From the NCBI GenBank assembly GCA_036345935.2, contig JADWOT020000005.1:20624369-20688368 (forward strand): a stretch of 64,000 bases of DNA, in the 5' to 3' direction. Numbering within the stretch: the first letter of the stretch is position 1; each line of letters opens with the position of its first letter. The position numbers and the translations under genes were made by a program. Under the pieces are notes generated by a model. It was not told the DNA's origin and did no database searches. It worked only from the letters and a program-made list of their open reading frames with translations. Shown in pieces: positions 38,348 to 51,629 of this stretch. The DNA is from Taenia hydatigena. Lineage: Eukaryota; Platyhelminthes; Cestoda; Cyclophyllidea; Taeniidae.

Positions 38348-39853
38348 ATGGACAACCCTTCGAGTGAGGTAATTCATACCTTTTTTCCCCATCCTTCCCC
38401 CCCCCCTCCCCGGCTTGTTGCCAAACCTTATTTACACTCAATGATTGACAGAAAATCGATGGTTAGGAGTCAAGTTGGTCTTTCGGGAGGAGGGGGTGTT
38501 GACACGATTCCACTCAGGCATTTGACTGACTATCGATTGCTTTGCTCTACCTGCTGCCATTTGGCCTGAAACGGAAAGGTGCCTGCACCTGCCTATCTAG
38601 CCCAATCAACCTAACTGGAATGTCACCTTCCTTTTGTTACTTCAGTCGCAGGCTTTGACGCAACGAGCAGTTGGTCAGCACATTTTGAAGTACCTCCATA
38701 TTATGGACCGCTGGAGTTGTCTCCAGGTCTTTCCCACTTGGCGGGGTCTGGAAGCAACCCCAGTGATTCTAGCCGAGGGATCAGAGAGGAACCGTCTCAA
38801 AATTACAAGGCAGTTGACTAACTCCGAAGATAAATCTAGTCTACTTATCCGAGATGAAAGGGGTTTCGGTCTCGTAGTGGAGATTCTTAACACTCTTCGA
38901 TTTACCGGTTCGGTGTGCCTAAACCTTGTTTCCATGGATCTACGCGCAATTATTCTCTCAATCAGCGATCTTAATGACCTATTGTCTGGTCCGAAGGTGG
39001 TAGTGTTTCAACACCTTGAAAGTGTGTCAGCAACTCTGCAACAGACCCACTTCTTTCCAACCGAATCACACACCTCATGGACTGGGAACACTCCGACTTT
39101 GACTGACCCTATTCCTCCACTTCCTCGGCTCAAATCGCTAAACGCCCTAATCATTCCAAAACTGTCGATTAATAGTACTCCACTGGCGAAGCTTCTGAGA
39201 CTTGCTCTCAATGCTAGTAGCATCACTCTGCGAGATAGAGACAGCTCCACTCCCCTGTGTGGCGGTCAACGCTCCCCGTGGTATACACGTCACAACTTTC
39301 CGCAAAGCTATCCTAATTTAAAGCACCTTTCTGTCTCCATCCACACGGAATTCCTGACTGCCATGCTGATAGAGACTAAGGGCGATTACAAGACTTGGTT
39401 TCCGGTGTTGGAAAAACTGACCCTCTTTGATCAGAGTAATTACATGAAGCGGCAGGACTTGGAAGAATACAAAGAGGTCTTCAAGGGCATTGCTGTCGAG
39501 GTGCCGCCCTATACGGTGAGTGAAGGACAAAGTAGCCAATCAGAGGCGAGCATTGAGTGACATGTGACTATGAGAAATGGCTTCAGGTTTACGAATTTGC
39601 CTTTGTTTACCTTTAGCGCTTCCTGGATGGGGGTCTGGCCGACCTCTTCTGATCTAGTGTCGACAATCCTTACTTCTGTCATCACTGCTATCTCTTCTCA
39701 CTTGAAACATATATTTTTGTTTAAGATGTGTACATTAAAGTTATTTTGTAGGTGGATGGTTTTGAGTTAGAGGGGGGCGAAAGGGAATGTTCATTAGAAG
39801 TCCTGAAGGGGGAGGAAGGCAGCCATATTCGCCCGAATGAGGAAAAACAATAG
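38348..39853 (+). CDS. F-box-like protein, 330 aa
   Basis: Three exons join in phase 0: 38348-38368, 38646-39515 and 39752-39853. The large middle exon begins with a segment, GQHILKYLHIMDRWSCLQVF and then PTWRGL, whose spacing of hydrophobic residues and final tryptophan fits the F-box, the motif that links a protein to SKP1 in SCF ubiquitin ligases. The remainder has leucine-rich stretches (LKSLNALIIPKLS, YPNLKHLSVSIH, FPVLEKLTLFD) that resemble irregular leucine-rich repeats, which often bind substrates in F-box proteins. A strong donor (ACG|GTGAGTG) ends exon 2; the last exon adds a short acidic tail. The first exon, seven codons from an ATG at 38348, is the weakest part: an open frame extends upstream to 38249, so a longer N-terminus is possible. 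Assignment as F-box/LRR is by motif resemblance; no specific orthologue is recognised. Confidence 0.65.
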
Positions 39854-41888
39854 GAGATAATCTTCACCACCCACTGGTTCGGTACGTCCAAAATTGCTCC
39901 TATTTTCTGCTCTTTATCGGAACCAATTCAGTCGTTACAGTCGCCTGTCCACTAGATTCTTCTCGAATGACTGTGTAGCTGAGTAACGGACTCACTCAAA
40001 TAATGCCTCTTTCATAAGACTTTACGACTCTAGTGTAGGCTCAATAGATAAGTATCTTCATGGTGAAATGAGGAGCAGCCGTTCCGTGGTTTTCTAATGT
40101 CGCATTTGACGTTCCCGGTGCCTGATATCGTGAGTCCCTTGTAGCCATAGAAGATGTACTAACAAAGTTGTACTAACAAATCCACTTCCGCAGGCTTTAA
40201 GGAGGGTTATCCATGAAGAGCAAGGAATACAAAGCCTAATTTTACAGTCGTTTGTGATTTGTACGACTACAAAGCCAATCTGCGTTGTCCAAAAATGGCT
40301 AGTGAAGAGCGGAAGTATAAGTTGGATACTAGTAAGCGTGCATGGGGCGTCAAACCTCTGTGTGCGGAGGGCGGTGGTGCCAAACTGCGTTCCGGTTCAA
40401 TCGATTTAAGACGTGACGTGTAAAAGTCTTGAGAATACAAAGAATGACGCATAGCTGGTAAAATTTTGCAGAAGTAGGGTTTGGCAGCATTTTTTTGGCA
40501 CAGTCAACAGCACAAATAGCTATAAGATTTGCTGTCTTAGTTGCGCCACTAACGCAGATACATGAAGTGACTTGTCATGTTATATAAAAAGTCTTAAACT
40601 AGATTCGTCATAGCCAAGCTCTATTTGGTATGACAACGGTAAGAAGAACCTGGATTATTGTCCCTTAGAAACAACAATTTGTCATAGAAATATTTGCGTG
40701 GAGGGTGTAGTTTGAGTGAACCAATAGCTTAAGTAAAAAAGAGCACAATCTACTCTTTACTAAAGTCTGTAACATTAGAAAAATTTTAACGAAAGTAGCA
40801 AAGAACTGACAAGGACTACAAAGTATGGTAAATTTAGTCACTTGAATGGTTATACAGATGATGAGCAAAGTGTGATATTAAATGCCAATTAAAGTGACGT
40901 CTGATGTGCTACGATAAGTGTAATAACACATTTTTGGTTGATAAAATGACCTTTACTACAGTCAAGAGTTGTGAAATATTCACAAAACTTTTGGTTTATT
41001 TGTTTAAGTCGCTAGTACGTCTTCCGCCTCGTATGAAATTGCATGGCTAAAGACGGTAGTTGCTTATGGCCATTCCACTACACGTCAACTTTGCCTAAAT
41101 GCAGGAAGCGCAACGAATTTTACACTAAGGATTTATTTCCTTTACTTGGACCTGTCAAGTAGTGCCTTCACGATATACGTGATCATGTTTTCATTGCATT
41201 TTTACGATGCACCGATGTTGTATGGGTTGTCCCTTTTAAGTTACCTATATATAACGTAATTTGCGACTCGTGGGCGGTCCACAAGCATAATCTTCTAGAC
41301 TTACCTCTTTAGCTGCAGCTAGATCGATTTTCATTCAATATTGAGCCTGTTTTGTTCGATTACAATACAGCCTATACAAATTTTTATGTTGGGTAATTTA
41401 TATATGCGGTGTTACACTTTCGTACGTACGTTGATATTAGTTCCCTTTGAAAGTTGTCACTTAGTCCTTGTTGATTAAATGAGCTTAGACATGCAAACAT
41501 TTAGGAAAATCGTATCAATTGGGATATAATAACAGTATTTTCGGTAAATTCACTGCTTTAACGTCATGACTGAAGTGTCATATTATCCTTGTATTTTAGG
41601 TAAAATATTGTTGTTCAGCCTCAATTAAGTTGATTCATGTTCACATTGAATGCCTTTTTCAAAAAAGGGCAATATTTTGGTGTTGCTTCAGCAAAAGCTT
41701 ACCTAAACTTTCCGTCTTCATTGCCTTGCATCCCTCCAATGAATTTCATTAATGTCATTCACCAGCATTTTATTTTACCAAGTGCCTCGAAAGTCACTAA
41801 CGTTTCTGACAATTAGCTATGGTAAACTATTTGAAAATTGGCGTTGTCCATGTTAATTATATTTTTTCTCCTAACAGTCACCAATGCT
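39854..41888. other. Intergenic stretch between the F-box gene and AVL9
   Basis: About 2 kb of AT-rich sequence with no gene I can support. Only short chance frames occur. The last bases before 41889 form a pyrimidine-rich tract ending in CTAACAG, an acceptor that could serve an upstream untranslated exon or spliced-leader addition to AVL9. Confidence 0.6.
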
Positions 41889-44800
41889 ATGAGTAGCTAT
41901 GTCTTAGTGATTGGTTTCCATCACAAGAAGGGCACATCTGTGGAATATGTCTACCCAGAGCTAGCGACCGGTCTTGATCTCCCTCCTGCTTGGACCTGCA
42001 TTCCGCCTACAGCACTTCCAGATGGTGCTCACAATTTTGACAGAGGTTCGCTTCGTTTATAATGTCACTTTTCTTCAAGATTCCATCTTCTTTACTGTAC
42101 CCTCTCTGGAGCCCAAACCCACGACATTGTTCGGTGTTGCCTGTTACCGGCAAATTGATGCCAAAGTAATGCTAATCCGTTCGATTCCTTCTTGCCATTT
42201 TTTCCGATTAAAGCGTACTCCAAATTCTCTCTTAGGAGTTTTCTAGTCGAACACCGGATTTGACACGAAACACGGTGCAAAAGAGTGTTGTCTTCTTATC
42301 CCACGCTGTAGGTCTCTTTTCGATTTTTGCCCCCTGGAATGCGTTAGGGGGGTTGAAGATGACCGTTTTTAAACTGTCTTGCAGGCATTATTTGGTCTCA
42401 TATCTGACCTACTGGATGACATCACGGACGCATTTATCGCTGCTCCTTCGAGTAAAGAGGGCTACGAACTCCTTCAAAGGGGCTTTGTCGATATTAACCT
42501 TGCCGTAGATAGGGCTGTTTGCTCAGCAATGTACGAAAGTAAGCTATTATTCACCTTTTGCTTTACTTAACACCCTTTCTGTGCTTGCATATTGCAATAA
42601 GTGATGCCAAACCCTCTTAAAATGGTACAGTGTGATTAAAAGCTAGAGAATTTCCAATCTGATTAGCAGGGAGCGAAAAGTACTGTGATCTTTTGGATAA
42701 TACTTTAGTCGAATACGCCTCAATATCTTTTCGATTGACATATTTTTTGGGGGGATTAGGCATCAAAATCTCACCGTCGTGATCCAAAATTAAGCACCCA
42801 AAATCGTGCTCTGGAGATGAAGGAGGTAATGAGTCTTGGGTTTTACATAAAGGAGATAAAGTTGTCTATCAAAATGTAGTTCATTACTCTCCTTTTTTAA
42901 TTATGTTCACGTTGTGTTGGCACTTCAAACGAATCGTTCCTTGTTTAGCCTTGCTGCTTAGCAGAGGCAAGGGTCAAAATAGACCTTCATGAAGGAGAGC
43001 TTTAATGGTAAGGAGTTATTCCTCGACCCACAGTTCTAGGAGAGGTGGGTTCCGGTTTCGCCATCATTAGCACCCGAGGCTTGATAGAGAGGTCTTGAGA
43101 TTACCTTGTAGGCAATAAGCCATGGTTATTTTTTGTTAATTTGTGTCTAGACACGCGCCTTTTTACATTGCTTCCTTTTTAATCTAATTTCTAAACTTTC
43201 TATCCGTTTGCATCGTCCTCATGATCCCCATAAAGTGAGAGTGAGAGTGAAGAGAAGGAGGAGGCGGTAGAGGCCTTATATCCCTCACATCGCGTCACTA
43301 ATAGGCTTTTGTTTTCCTACTAAAAACAGCACCTTATTCTGATTGATGTACCGGCTCTGAATGTCTTTGAAGAGGTTTCTCCTGGGTACCTTTGAGTACT
43401 TGTGCATTATATCGAGTAGGCAACTAGTCGAAATTGTTTGACATTAAGAATATTTACCATAAACCACTTCATACACCGTGCATTACATTTGTATACACAC
43501 GTAAAGCGATCTTCTGGCTACAGCGAGGTGCTTTGACTAAAAATGTGAAGTGGGTAAAGGATTGGGTGGTTTGTGGATAGTCGATGCTATATTTGTTCGC
43601 CAAACCGTCGTCAGAACATAAACACCACTTCATGTCACGAGTTAGTCGGCTGGTTACAAGTCATCCAGTCATTAATTTCACTCACATAGCCAGTAATTAA
43701 TCTGGAATGTATGAAGGGCTTTATGGTTTTTAAACATTAGAGCCCCTTATCATTCTTTACCGCCTGAAATGTGACAATGAGCTGTTGAAAATGCTTACTT
43801 TGGGCCATTGATTTTCCTATCACTCACGTTCAGCAGCGCTGAAAGTGCTTAACTAGGTGTATACTTGAATAACGCTTTGAAAAGTGTCACGCAATTCTTC
43901 ACTATTGGCGGGAATGGAGGAAATGGCCGAATAAGGTGCGTCTAAACCCGGGTGGCTCATTACCACAATCGCATAGCTCCATTCAAACAGTTTCAGGTGG
44001 TGCCACATTCTACATTTCCTCGAAATGGTAAATAGCAGGCGTCCAGAGGAGCTTCTGCAGTCTTGTAATCTTCTTGTGCCCATCTCTTGGGACCCACAAC
44101 CATCAATCACTTTCATCGGGTTTAGTCGACGTTCTATTGTATGAGAGCACAAAACAAAACGGAAAACTTGCAGACGAAACTGAAAACAGCACTGAAGGGA
44201 GGGTAAAATGGCACAGATATCCCCACTCATTGTGCTACGTAGGTCTTACGTTTCCTTATAAATTCCTCCAGGTCATTATCCACTCAAAGTTTTCTGTAAA
44301 TGTCTCTTGGTTGAGGCAATTTTTTTCTTCCCTTGAGAAGTACATCCGAAAAAAGCTCTTGTTTGTCTTTTGCGTTTGGATAGTCTATCTATGGAAAAGT
44401 TTATTTCCTTTATCCTTACTTCAAGCTTTAAAAATAACTGGGGTATTGTGTTGGATGGGACTCTGGCAGCCAATTTGTTTGTAGTATCAAAGAAGTCGTT
44501 TTTATTCTCATCCCACTTCCCTCATAGGCTTTTTTAGAAAGCCTCGTATTTTTTCATCAATACACCTGCGTTAAGGACGAATTCCACATTGAATTGAATA
44601 CCTCTCTTTACTATGTACTTCCTCCTCCTCAATGAACTTCAGTACTCAAAGTGGGGTGATATCTTGTTTAAATAAACTTTCCCCCTTTCTTTTTGATCTA
44701 AAAAGATGAAGTGCTACAGGACCTCAGTGCAGTCTCATTTGTGCGAGCATATCAACGCGAGGCCTTGGTTCTGCTTAAACTTCTACTCCTAGAACGGAAA

Positions 44801-47800
44801 ATCCTCTTTGCCTGTGAGATCGCTGTCCACTGTATGTCCACGTGGCTCCTCACTCTCGTCAGTCTCATTCCAGGTCAGTCGTTCCGTCGAATTTGGCAGA
44901 CCCGAGGATCTTCTACCCATGATTTTGGGAGAGCGAGGGCTCTCATCGGTGATGGTGGTGTTTTTAGGGATGCTCCTCGGTGGTCTCTCAACTTGCGCAA
45001 TTGTGGATGAATCGTGGGTAGACGAGAGGGCGTGTTGGCCCCTTGCGACCCTTTCGCGCCCCTCTGCCTCCACGTCCGTGATCGACGATACTCCTGTCAG
45101 TCTACCATTGGACAATGATGATGCTACCTCTCTAGGAGTGAGTGGTTTGCTTTTTTCTGGTACGAAAATTCCTCGAAAGGAACTATTTATCTGCTATTCG
45201 ACTCATTATCTCCCATAAATATTGGAGGAAAGACATGAAGACAAAGGTGCATGCCAATCGGGGTCCGGGTCATTTATTGAAGAAGTTTATATTGTTTTTT
45301 GCTGAAACGGTCAACTTTGCCGTTATGGCCTCCAAAGTGGCTGCCATCCTTTATATGCTTGGCTTACAAAGATTTGACTTCTGTTGCTGCCCTGTTTTGT
45401 TTTGCGACCTCATGCCATGAAATGTCGGTTGGACTCAAAGAATATTACTTAAGGTCATAAGCTTCACGAGGCGAAGCTGCAGGAGTTCCTCTTAACACCT
45501 ACTGGGTAACATTTGAAGTTGTGAAATGCGGTAGCAGAAAGCACTACGCGCGACTGTTCGAATGGAGACCAATGATTGTAGTGCTTGGCTGTTTAAATGG
45601 GAATGCGCCGGTCCCATCATTATTGCCAATAGAGAGGGGCTGCGTGCATCTTGTCAAAGCATCATTTAGACATGCATCTGGTGAACTTTCAGCGCCACTT
45701 AACGTGAGCTACGGGAAAACAGATGCTCCACATTAATAATTATCAACTGGGAAGGCAAAGCCGTAGAGACCACGTCCAGCACATGAGTATCACACGACAA
45801 GCAGTGAAGGATGCAGGAGGCTTTGTTGCCTGAAGACTACCAATTCTTTCTTCACTTCCCTCCCGTAAGATATGAAGGTGGATCATACATTCCAAATTAC
45901 TTTCTGGTTGACTGTCTGAGCGGGCTGTCTATCTGGCCGACTGACCAATACGTTAGCGTGTGTGGGGAGCACTGTAGAAGAAAATGTTTATTTTTAATTT
46001 TCTGCTAAAGTCCAAACAATTTCAACTGTGATGTGCTCATTTGAACGGATGCCAGGGCACTCGGAGGTGCTTGGAAAGAACTTCTTTGGGAACAGTCGAG
46101 ATTAGTGAATTGGCCAGATGAAAGGGGAACCCAGGATGGTATGCCTCATATTATCACAAAATCTATTCGTGAGGCGGTCTGCGCATTACGATGGGGAGAG
46201 AATGATGCCTCTGCCACCTCACATTAACCGCACTTTATGAGCAGTTTGAGTACGAAACAGGTGGGTCGACAGTTGAGAAATAGGCATGAGGTGGAACTGA
46301 ATAGGCAGGGGATTCTGTTCTTGGCTTTTAGGGACAAAACGTTCTATATGGGTGGAGTTGAATGGCAGTCGGCTCGTGTCTCATTGGACAGGGATTACAG
46401 ATAATAGGTTGCCATGGCGAACGCCTTGATACATGGAATACTCTAAGGAATCCGTTGTAGATATGGTCCTTTGCTAGTACAAATGGAAAATACTTGAACC
46501 CACCAGATGACGCTTTTGGTGTGGCAGAAGCTTTTTGAGGGTCTCTTTTGCCTTAGTTGCTCATTCAGTTGCCAACTAATGGATGAGGTTGGACACCGTT
46601 ATCGGAGGTAGAGGTAGGTGGAGCAGACGTCTACAGTACTTGCGTGGAGTGGTGAATCGCGGCCAGCTTAAAGAATCCGCGTACTACTTCCATCCATCCG
46701 TTTGGAGTCATCAATTGAGCAGCTCCCCATTCATTTAGCTTCACCACCTGCCCCAGGCATGTAGAACCATTGAAGTATTTGACTACCTCGCGCCATTGCC
46801 TTTAAAAGTTGCTCAAATTTGAATTGCTTGTTTTATCTGACTTTAGAGGCCAGTCAAATTTGCCACCTGTTCTAACTACTTTGAATCCTTTTTTAGGGGA
46901 ACGATTCACTCGCCACTTCGGTCGAATGTCGTAAGTCCGGCAAGTGACGTACTGTTGAAAGCACCCTCTTAATGCTCTCTTCCAGCTTTTCACTTCACTT
47001 TCGTTTCCTTTTAAATGCGGTCTTCGATTTGATATCCATTCATTCTCTTGTTCATTCACATTACATTTTGGTTAAGGTCTAACGTTTCTCAGTCGCGAAA
47101 TGTTGGAATATATGCATTCCTTTTTGATCCCTTAAACAAGCGTGCGCATCACGATTTTACCGAGATCGTTAATTCGCGTTTTATTTTAAGCGAACACTTC
47201 GAGTTGCGAATCTCAATTTGTATATTTGTCATGGCGAATTGCAACGGCGGAAAAGTGCTGACAGGCGGTGGGGCACTTCAAACGTTGGGCTATTTCTTCT
47301 CAAGGCGGTAGCTCTTTGTACTGTGTAAACAGGCAGAAAAAAAGCGAATCACCGGCGCGATACTTTTTTCTGGCTCAAAATCAACTCCAAACCCTTCCAA
47401 CAAATGCTCCTTTTTTCTCATCGAAAAGGACTTGCTTGTTTGCCATGACTCATTAATTTGTTGAACTCAAACATTGACATGAAGGTGTACGTTCTCCTCA
47501 TTCTTTCCTGATAGATTGTGGTTAAGGCCTCGTGAAAGTAGACTCTGTTGATTTAGGCATTATAAAAGGATGAATTTCCATTACTTTTTCGATTGCTCTA
47601 TCTAGCTCAATCTCCTACTTCCAGTAGTGGTGGTGGTCTAACTCGTGTCGCAGCGCTGCGCATGGGTGCCACCAATCTCTGGTCTAACGTCACCAAAACG
47701 GCCTCCGTGTTGTCGACACGGGTAGGCGGAGGAGGAGAGGTTGGATTCGAGCCTTCGTCTCTCTCGTCACAACCACAATCTTCGCTTTCACAGTCACTTA

Positions 47801-50024
47801 TCTCGGATGCTTACGCCATGCTACCACCGCTCACTGATGGTTCGGTCTTCGATTCTCCATTGCCCACGGATGATTGGGGTCTGCCGTTAGCGCTTTTTTC
47901 TCGGGTACGACTATCTATATCGAATTGTTGCGCCTATTTTTGCTTTACGGATCAAGCTTAAGTCAGTTTTGCAATTATGAAGGCTTTCTGCTAAATTCTA
48001 TGCACGGCACTTGGAGGAACTGTAGAGTGCAATAGCAGAGCGCAACGCCTAGGAAGGGCGCAGGGCCCACAGAATGCCCTCGCTTCCTCCCTTCTAAAAA
48101 TTATGAAATTTTGAGAGCTAAAACATTTCGTTAATGTTCCTAAACGTTGATTCTCAGTCTATTCGTCACCACTCCCACACTTCTAGACCAGGCAAGAATT
48201 CATTCTCAGAAGGTTCCTCTTTCTGTTTGCGCAACAGAATGCTGCTAAATGTCCGAGATCCCTCTCCTTGATGTAAATTTTTTTCTCGGTTAATTAGCTG
48301 AAAGGCAGTGCTCCAGCCTCCTGCTTTACACTCCCCGTACTCAACAATGAGCGTATTCGTACAACTTACTTATCTTTGCATGTTTTTTTGTGTCACAGTC
48401 CTACCTCTTCCTTCCCTACGTTCCACTACACACTGTGGATATGCTACTGGAGCACCGGCACTCGCCTGAAGGTGGTTTTTCCGCAAACCCCTTGGAAATA
48501 GGCGGGAGACGGGTTCGTGGCTTTCTTTGTGGCACCACAAACCCTCTTCTGAGTCAGAATACACGTCTCGCAGAGGTTATTGTGAACACTCTTCCCTTTC
48601 CTTCTGAAAATGTTGCCACATCCACGCTGGAAGCTCCATCTGAGGGACATCTTGAAGCTGTTGGAGATGCTGAGCTGGAAAGTGGTGAAGCGACCTCTCG
48701 GTCCCCTTCATCAGACGCTCACTCTAACGTCCGGACAGGTGGAGTGTTTTCCCGACTCCTGGTAAGCTGTTCTCTCTGAATGCGTAGACATATGATTCTC
48801 TTTTTCCTTCTTGATTGCAGAATCGGCAGGCGGCTACAATTCGGTTGTGTCCGCCGTCTACGGAACCTGGTGGTAGATTGCGAGACCTCCCTGTGCCTCT
48901 GGGACGGGCTATTCAACTCAGCAGACTGGATCGGATCTTTATCGATCACCTGGTAAACACAGCGGAACTGTGGTATACCGCAAGAGCTGCTAAAGACTCG
49001 GATTCTGCGCCTGCGGAAGAGGTGGTTTCACGGGAGATGGCCGAAGTCGAGATTCGGACGAGATTTCCAGGTCGGTGACAGTTGACTTTTTGCTCTCCCT
49101 GTTTGTAAGGTGGGAAATCCTCGAAGCCGTTTTTTCTCCTCCTGTCGCAGAATTAGCCGATTTGGAAAAGTGGATTCGAGCTCAGTTTGGCGTCTACATC
49201 AAGTCGTTGCTTCTCACTGCCGAGGGTAGAGGTGAGCTATTAATTGTTTCGCAATGTATTTACAGGAAGCTGCAAGGATATTCATGTGTGTTCTTTTGTC
49301 GGTAGTATGGAGCTCCACCATCAGTCTTCTAGGCACTCTGAACTGTTATGTTAAGTTCACTTCCAGGGCAGTGAACCTAGTGCTTTTAAAAGACCTTTAT
49401 TGTGAGGAGCTAAATCTGCCAATGCTTGACAGCTGCACAAAGTTCAGTGGGGCATGGAAAAGATCCAGGTACAGGAAAGAAAGCGAGCATGATTCAGAAC
49501 CTTTTAGATGGAGGTACGCTTTGATATTTGGAACGCATTCAATGTGGAACATTGTCCGACCTCAGATACCACTAAAATTTTTGGGATGCCTCATTGCCAT
49601 AGAACGAGAGTTATGTAATAAAATGCGACTCATGTTTAGTTCCCTTAATTTTTATTTCTCACGGCAGTGGTGTGGGGCCCTGTTGCTGATGTTCCAGACC
49701 TTTCAGACCCTTACCCCTGTTGACGTCCCTTTTTTCTATTTTGAAGGCAGTCAACTGGGCGACTTCAATATCAACTACATTGCGTGTTTTCGCACCACTC
49801 ACACCTTTCTAGCCTGGCGCAGTCAGTTGGTTGTGCCCTCGGTGATGGATCAGATACTTACCCAACAGAAAGAAGAAGAGGAGGCGGCGATAGCTGGTCC
49901 GCGACAGGTCGTTGCAGGGTCTGTTGAATGTCGAACAGATAAAGCCGAAGGTGTTCAAAAAGTGTCGGTGAGACATCCCCACATTGATTGTCCCTGTGGT
50001 GGTACTGTCTATGTGGACTGGTAG
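41889..50024 (+). CDS. AVL9: AVL9 cell migration/late secretory DENN-family protein
   Basis: AVL9 proteins belong to the DENN superfamily and act in late secretory transport and cell migration. Exons read in phase: 41889-42045, 42080-42165, 42236-42307, 42385-42538, 44706-44873, 44968-45137, then 47606-47904, 48399-48761, 48821-49070, 49151-49231 and 49747-50024, about 692 codons. Diagnostic blocks are VIGFHHKKG and ALPDGAHNFD (exon 1), FGVACYRQIDAK, TRNTVQKSVVFLS, LLKLLLLERKILF with SLIPGMLLGGLSTC across exons 5-6, RRVRGFLCGTTNPLL, and EKWIRAQFGVYIKSLL. Exon 6 ends in phase 0 whereas 47606 needs phase 1, so at least one exon in 45138-47605 is unresolved; 46055-46138 (GAWKELLWEQSRLVNWP) is a candidate. 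The first intron is only 34 bases. An acceptor lies nine bases before the ATG, suggesting an untranslated 5' exon or trans-splicing. The stop at 50022-50024 and AATAAA at 50477 suit the end, but a good donor at 49967 allows other 3' exons. Confidence 0.9.
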
Positions 50025-50476
50025 CACTCGATTCCATGTGTGTTCTCGTCTGCAGTTTTGGCGTAATCCATCTTTGAGCTGAGTGTTTCAGTTCCCCGCT
50101 TACTTCAGTTAAGCTTAATCTGTGCGATATTGGCATCTGTCTTTCCGTTCGCTACGTAAGCCTTCTCTGTAGTGATGATCTGGTTCTCGTGAAGTCATCG
50201 ACGGATAGATTCACAGATTTTTGAGTGACTATCACTGCGGCAGGTGTGGAGCATGGCAATCATATAGGGTTAGGCAAATGGAATGGTTACCTGACTTGTT
50301 GACAAATCGAGTCACGAATCATTAAGGGTTCCTTCTTCACCCTTGAATCCTTTTTTTCCCTCCAGCATTGATTCATCTCAGTGGATTTTTAAGACAATTT
50401 CGAAGTTGTGTTGTTTTGCTTTTTTGTTTCCACATCAAACTTAGCTTTTTCTTTTTTCTACCCCGCCAACAGCGTC

Positions 50477-50482
50477 AATAAA
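50477..50482 (+). terminator. Poly(A) signal downstream of AVL9
   Basis: AATAAA occurs 450 bases after the AVL9 stop at 50024 and is the first such hexamer on the plus strand that I noticed there. It is consistent with a normal 3' untranslated region. Confidence 0.45.
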
Positions 50483-50599
50483 CGACTTGTCGATGCCATC
50501 ACCTTTGCTTAATGCAACCACTCATCATGATCACCACATATGCATTCGCATACACAAAAAGTTTTAACTTATATCCTCTCGATCTGTTGACGGAACTTT

Positions 50600-50989
50600 T
50601 TGTCGGTTTCGGTGGGCCTTAAATTTAGCGAAGAGACGGACTTGAAATTGGCAGGTCCTCGATATCACTTGGACAACTATTGCGAAAGAATGAGCTCAGT
50701 GATTGGGATGTTCGTTCGTTTCGGAATGCTCTACGCAGCACTTTATGAAACCGCTGAGTTCGCAAGAGCAGAACGCTCTCCAGCTTTTGGAACGTTCAGG
50801 ACACTGGAGGAAGCTGTAGAATTGACATCCAACTCACACCCTGGAAGAAGGCGGGGCATGAGAGCGCTGAAAATGGCTGGTTCTGGTGGGTCGGATGCAG
50901 AGGTCTCCGAACCTCCAATCGACTGCTGCTACGACAATGAGAAAGGAAGGGTTACCGCTGTTGACGACAAGGCTTGGTGCATGCTTTGA
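50600..50989 (+). other. Unrecognised open frame after AVL9
   Basis: A 129-codon frame open from a TTG to a TGA, with the first in-frame ATG well inside. The peptide has a mixed, protein-like composition, but I recognise no domain. It lies just after the poly(A) signal of AVL9. It may be a chance frame, a decayed mobile-element fragment or an exon of an unknown gene; I cannot choose between these. Confidence 0.2.
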
Positions 50990-51629
50990 GCATAGTCCCT
51001 CCTGATTGGCTGGGATCGTGTTAGCTGCACTTCAGGGCCCTGAGGTCATTCAGCCAGTAGAAGTACATGTGACTAAGCCGACCATGGCACCCCCGACCCA
51101 GTCTCTGGCAGCGTCTCTGTGCTTTCATTTACCCTCAGGTCGATAGGACCGTGTTCGCTCACTTACGGGTCAACTTCTCATCCGAGTTGTTGTATCGCCT
51201 CTTGAGAAGCTCTAGAAGGTGAGTCACGCCAAAGTTAGGCTCATTGGGCATCAAGCAAGACTCACTCTCAATTTCTCAACGCATAAATTATGTGCCCTAT
51301 CTCATCCTCACCGCTTCCGTAGTCTCTTGATGACACGCTTCAAAGTGATGGTTGTTACCACTTCCCAGCGTAAGAATTAAAGAAGCGGGGGTGGCTAGGG
51401 CACTGTCTAGGCACACCACGGCATTACAGAGGCTTGGATGGTCCAACTGTCACCTAGCTGTTGGTGAACAAATTCATCTTTGATCCGATTATGTAGCCTT
51501 CTCAGGTGATTCTTCTTCAGTAACTGCTTCTGTTTATGGAGGCTAGTGCCGTGACTTGGAGTTTGCATATCTTTGTTATAAATGGCGTTCTCGAGAGGTG
51601 AGATTTCTTTTCCTTGCTTATTCAGGCAG

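Noticed and set aside
39516..39560. Read-through end of the F-box-like middle exon to the stop at 39558-39560
   Set aside because: A consensus donor (ACG|GTGAGT) and an in-phase terminal exon at 39752-39853 give a better model; the read-through form could still exist as an isoform.
43853..44230. 125-codon minus-strand frame in the large AVL9 intron
   Set aside because: No domain, no signal and no adjoining exon; length is within chance for an intron of this size.
50100..50225. Plus-strand frame with LLCSDDLVLVK, resembling the reverse-transcriptase active-site block
   Set aside because: The tyrosine-x-aspartate-aspartate pattern is not met, no other RT motifs lie in frame on either side, and the frame closes soon after.
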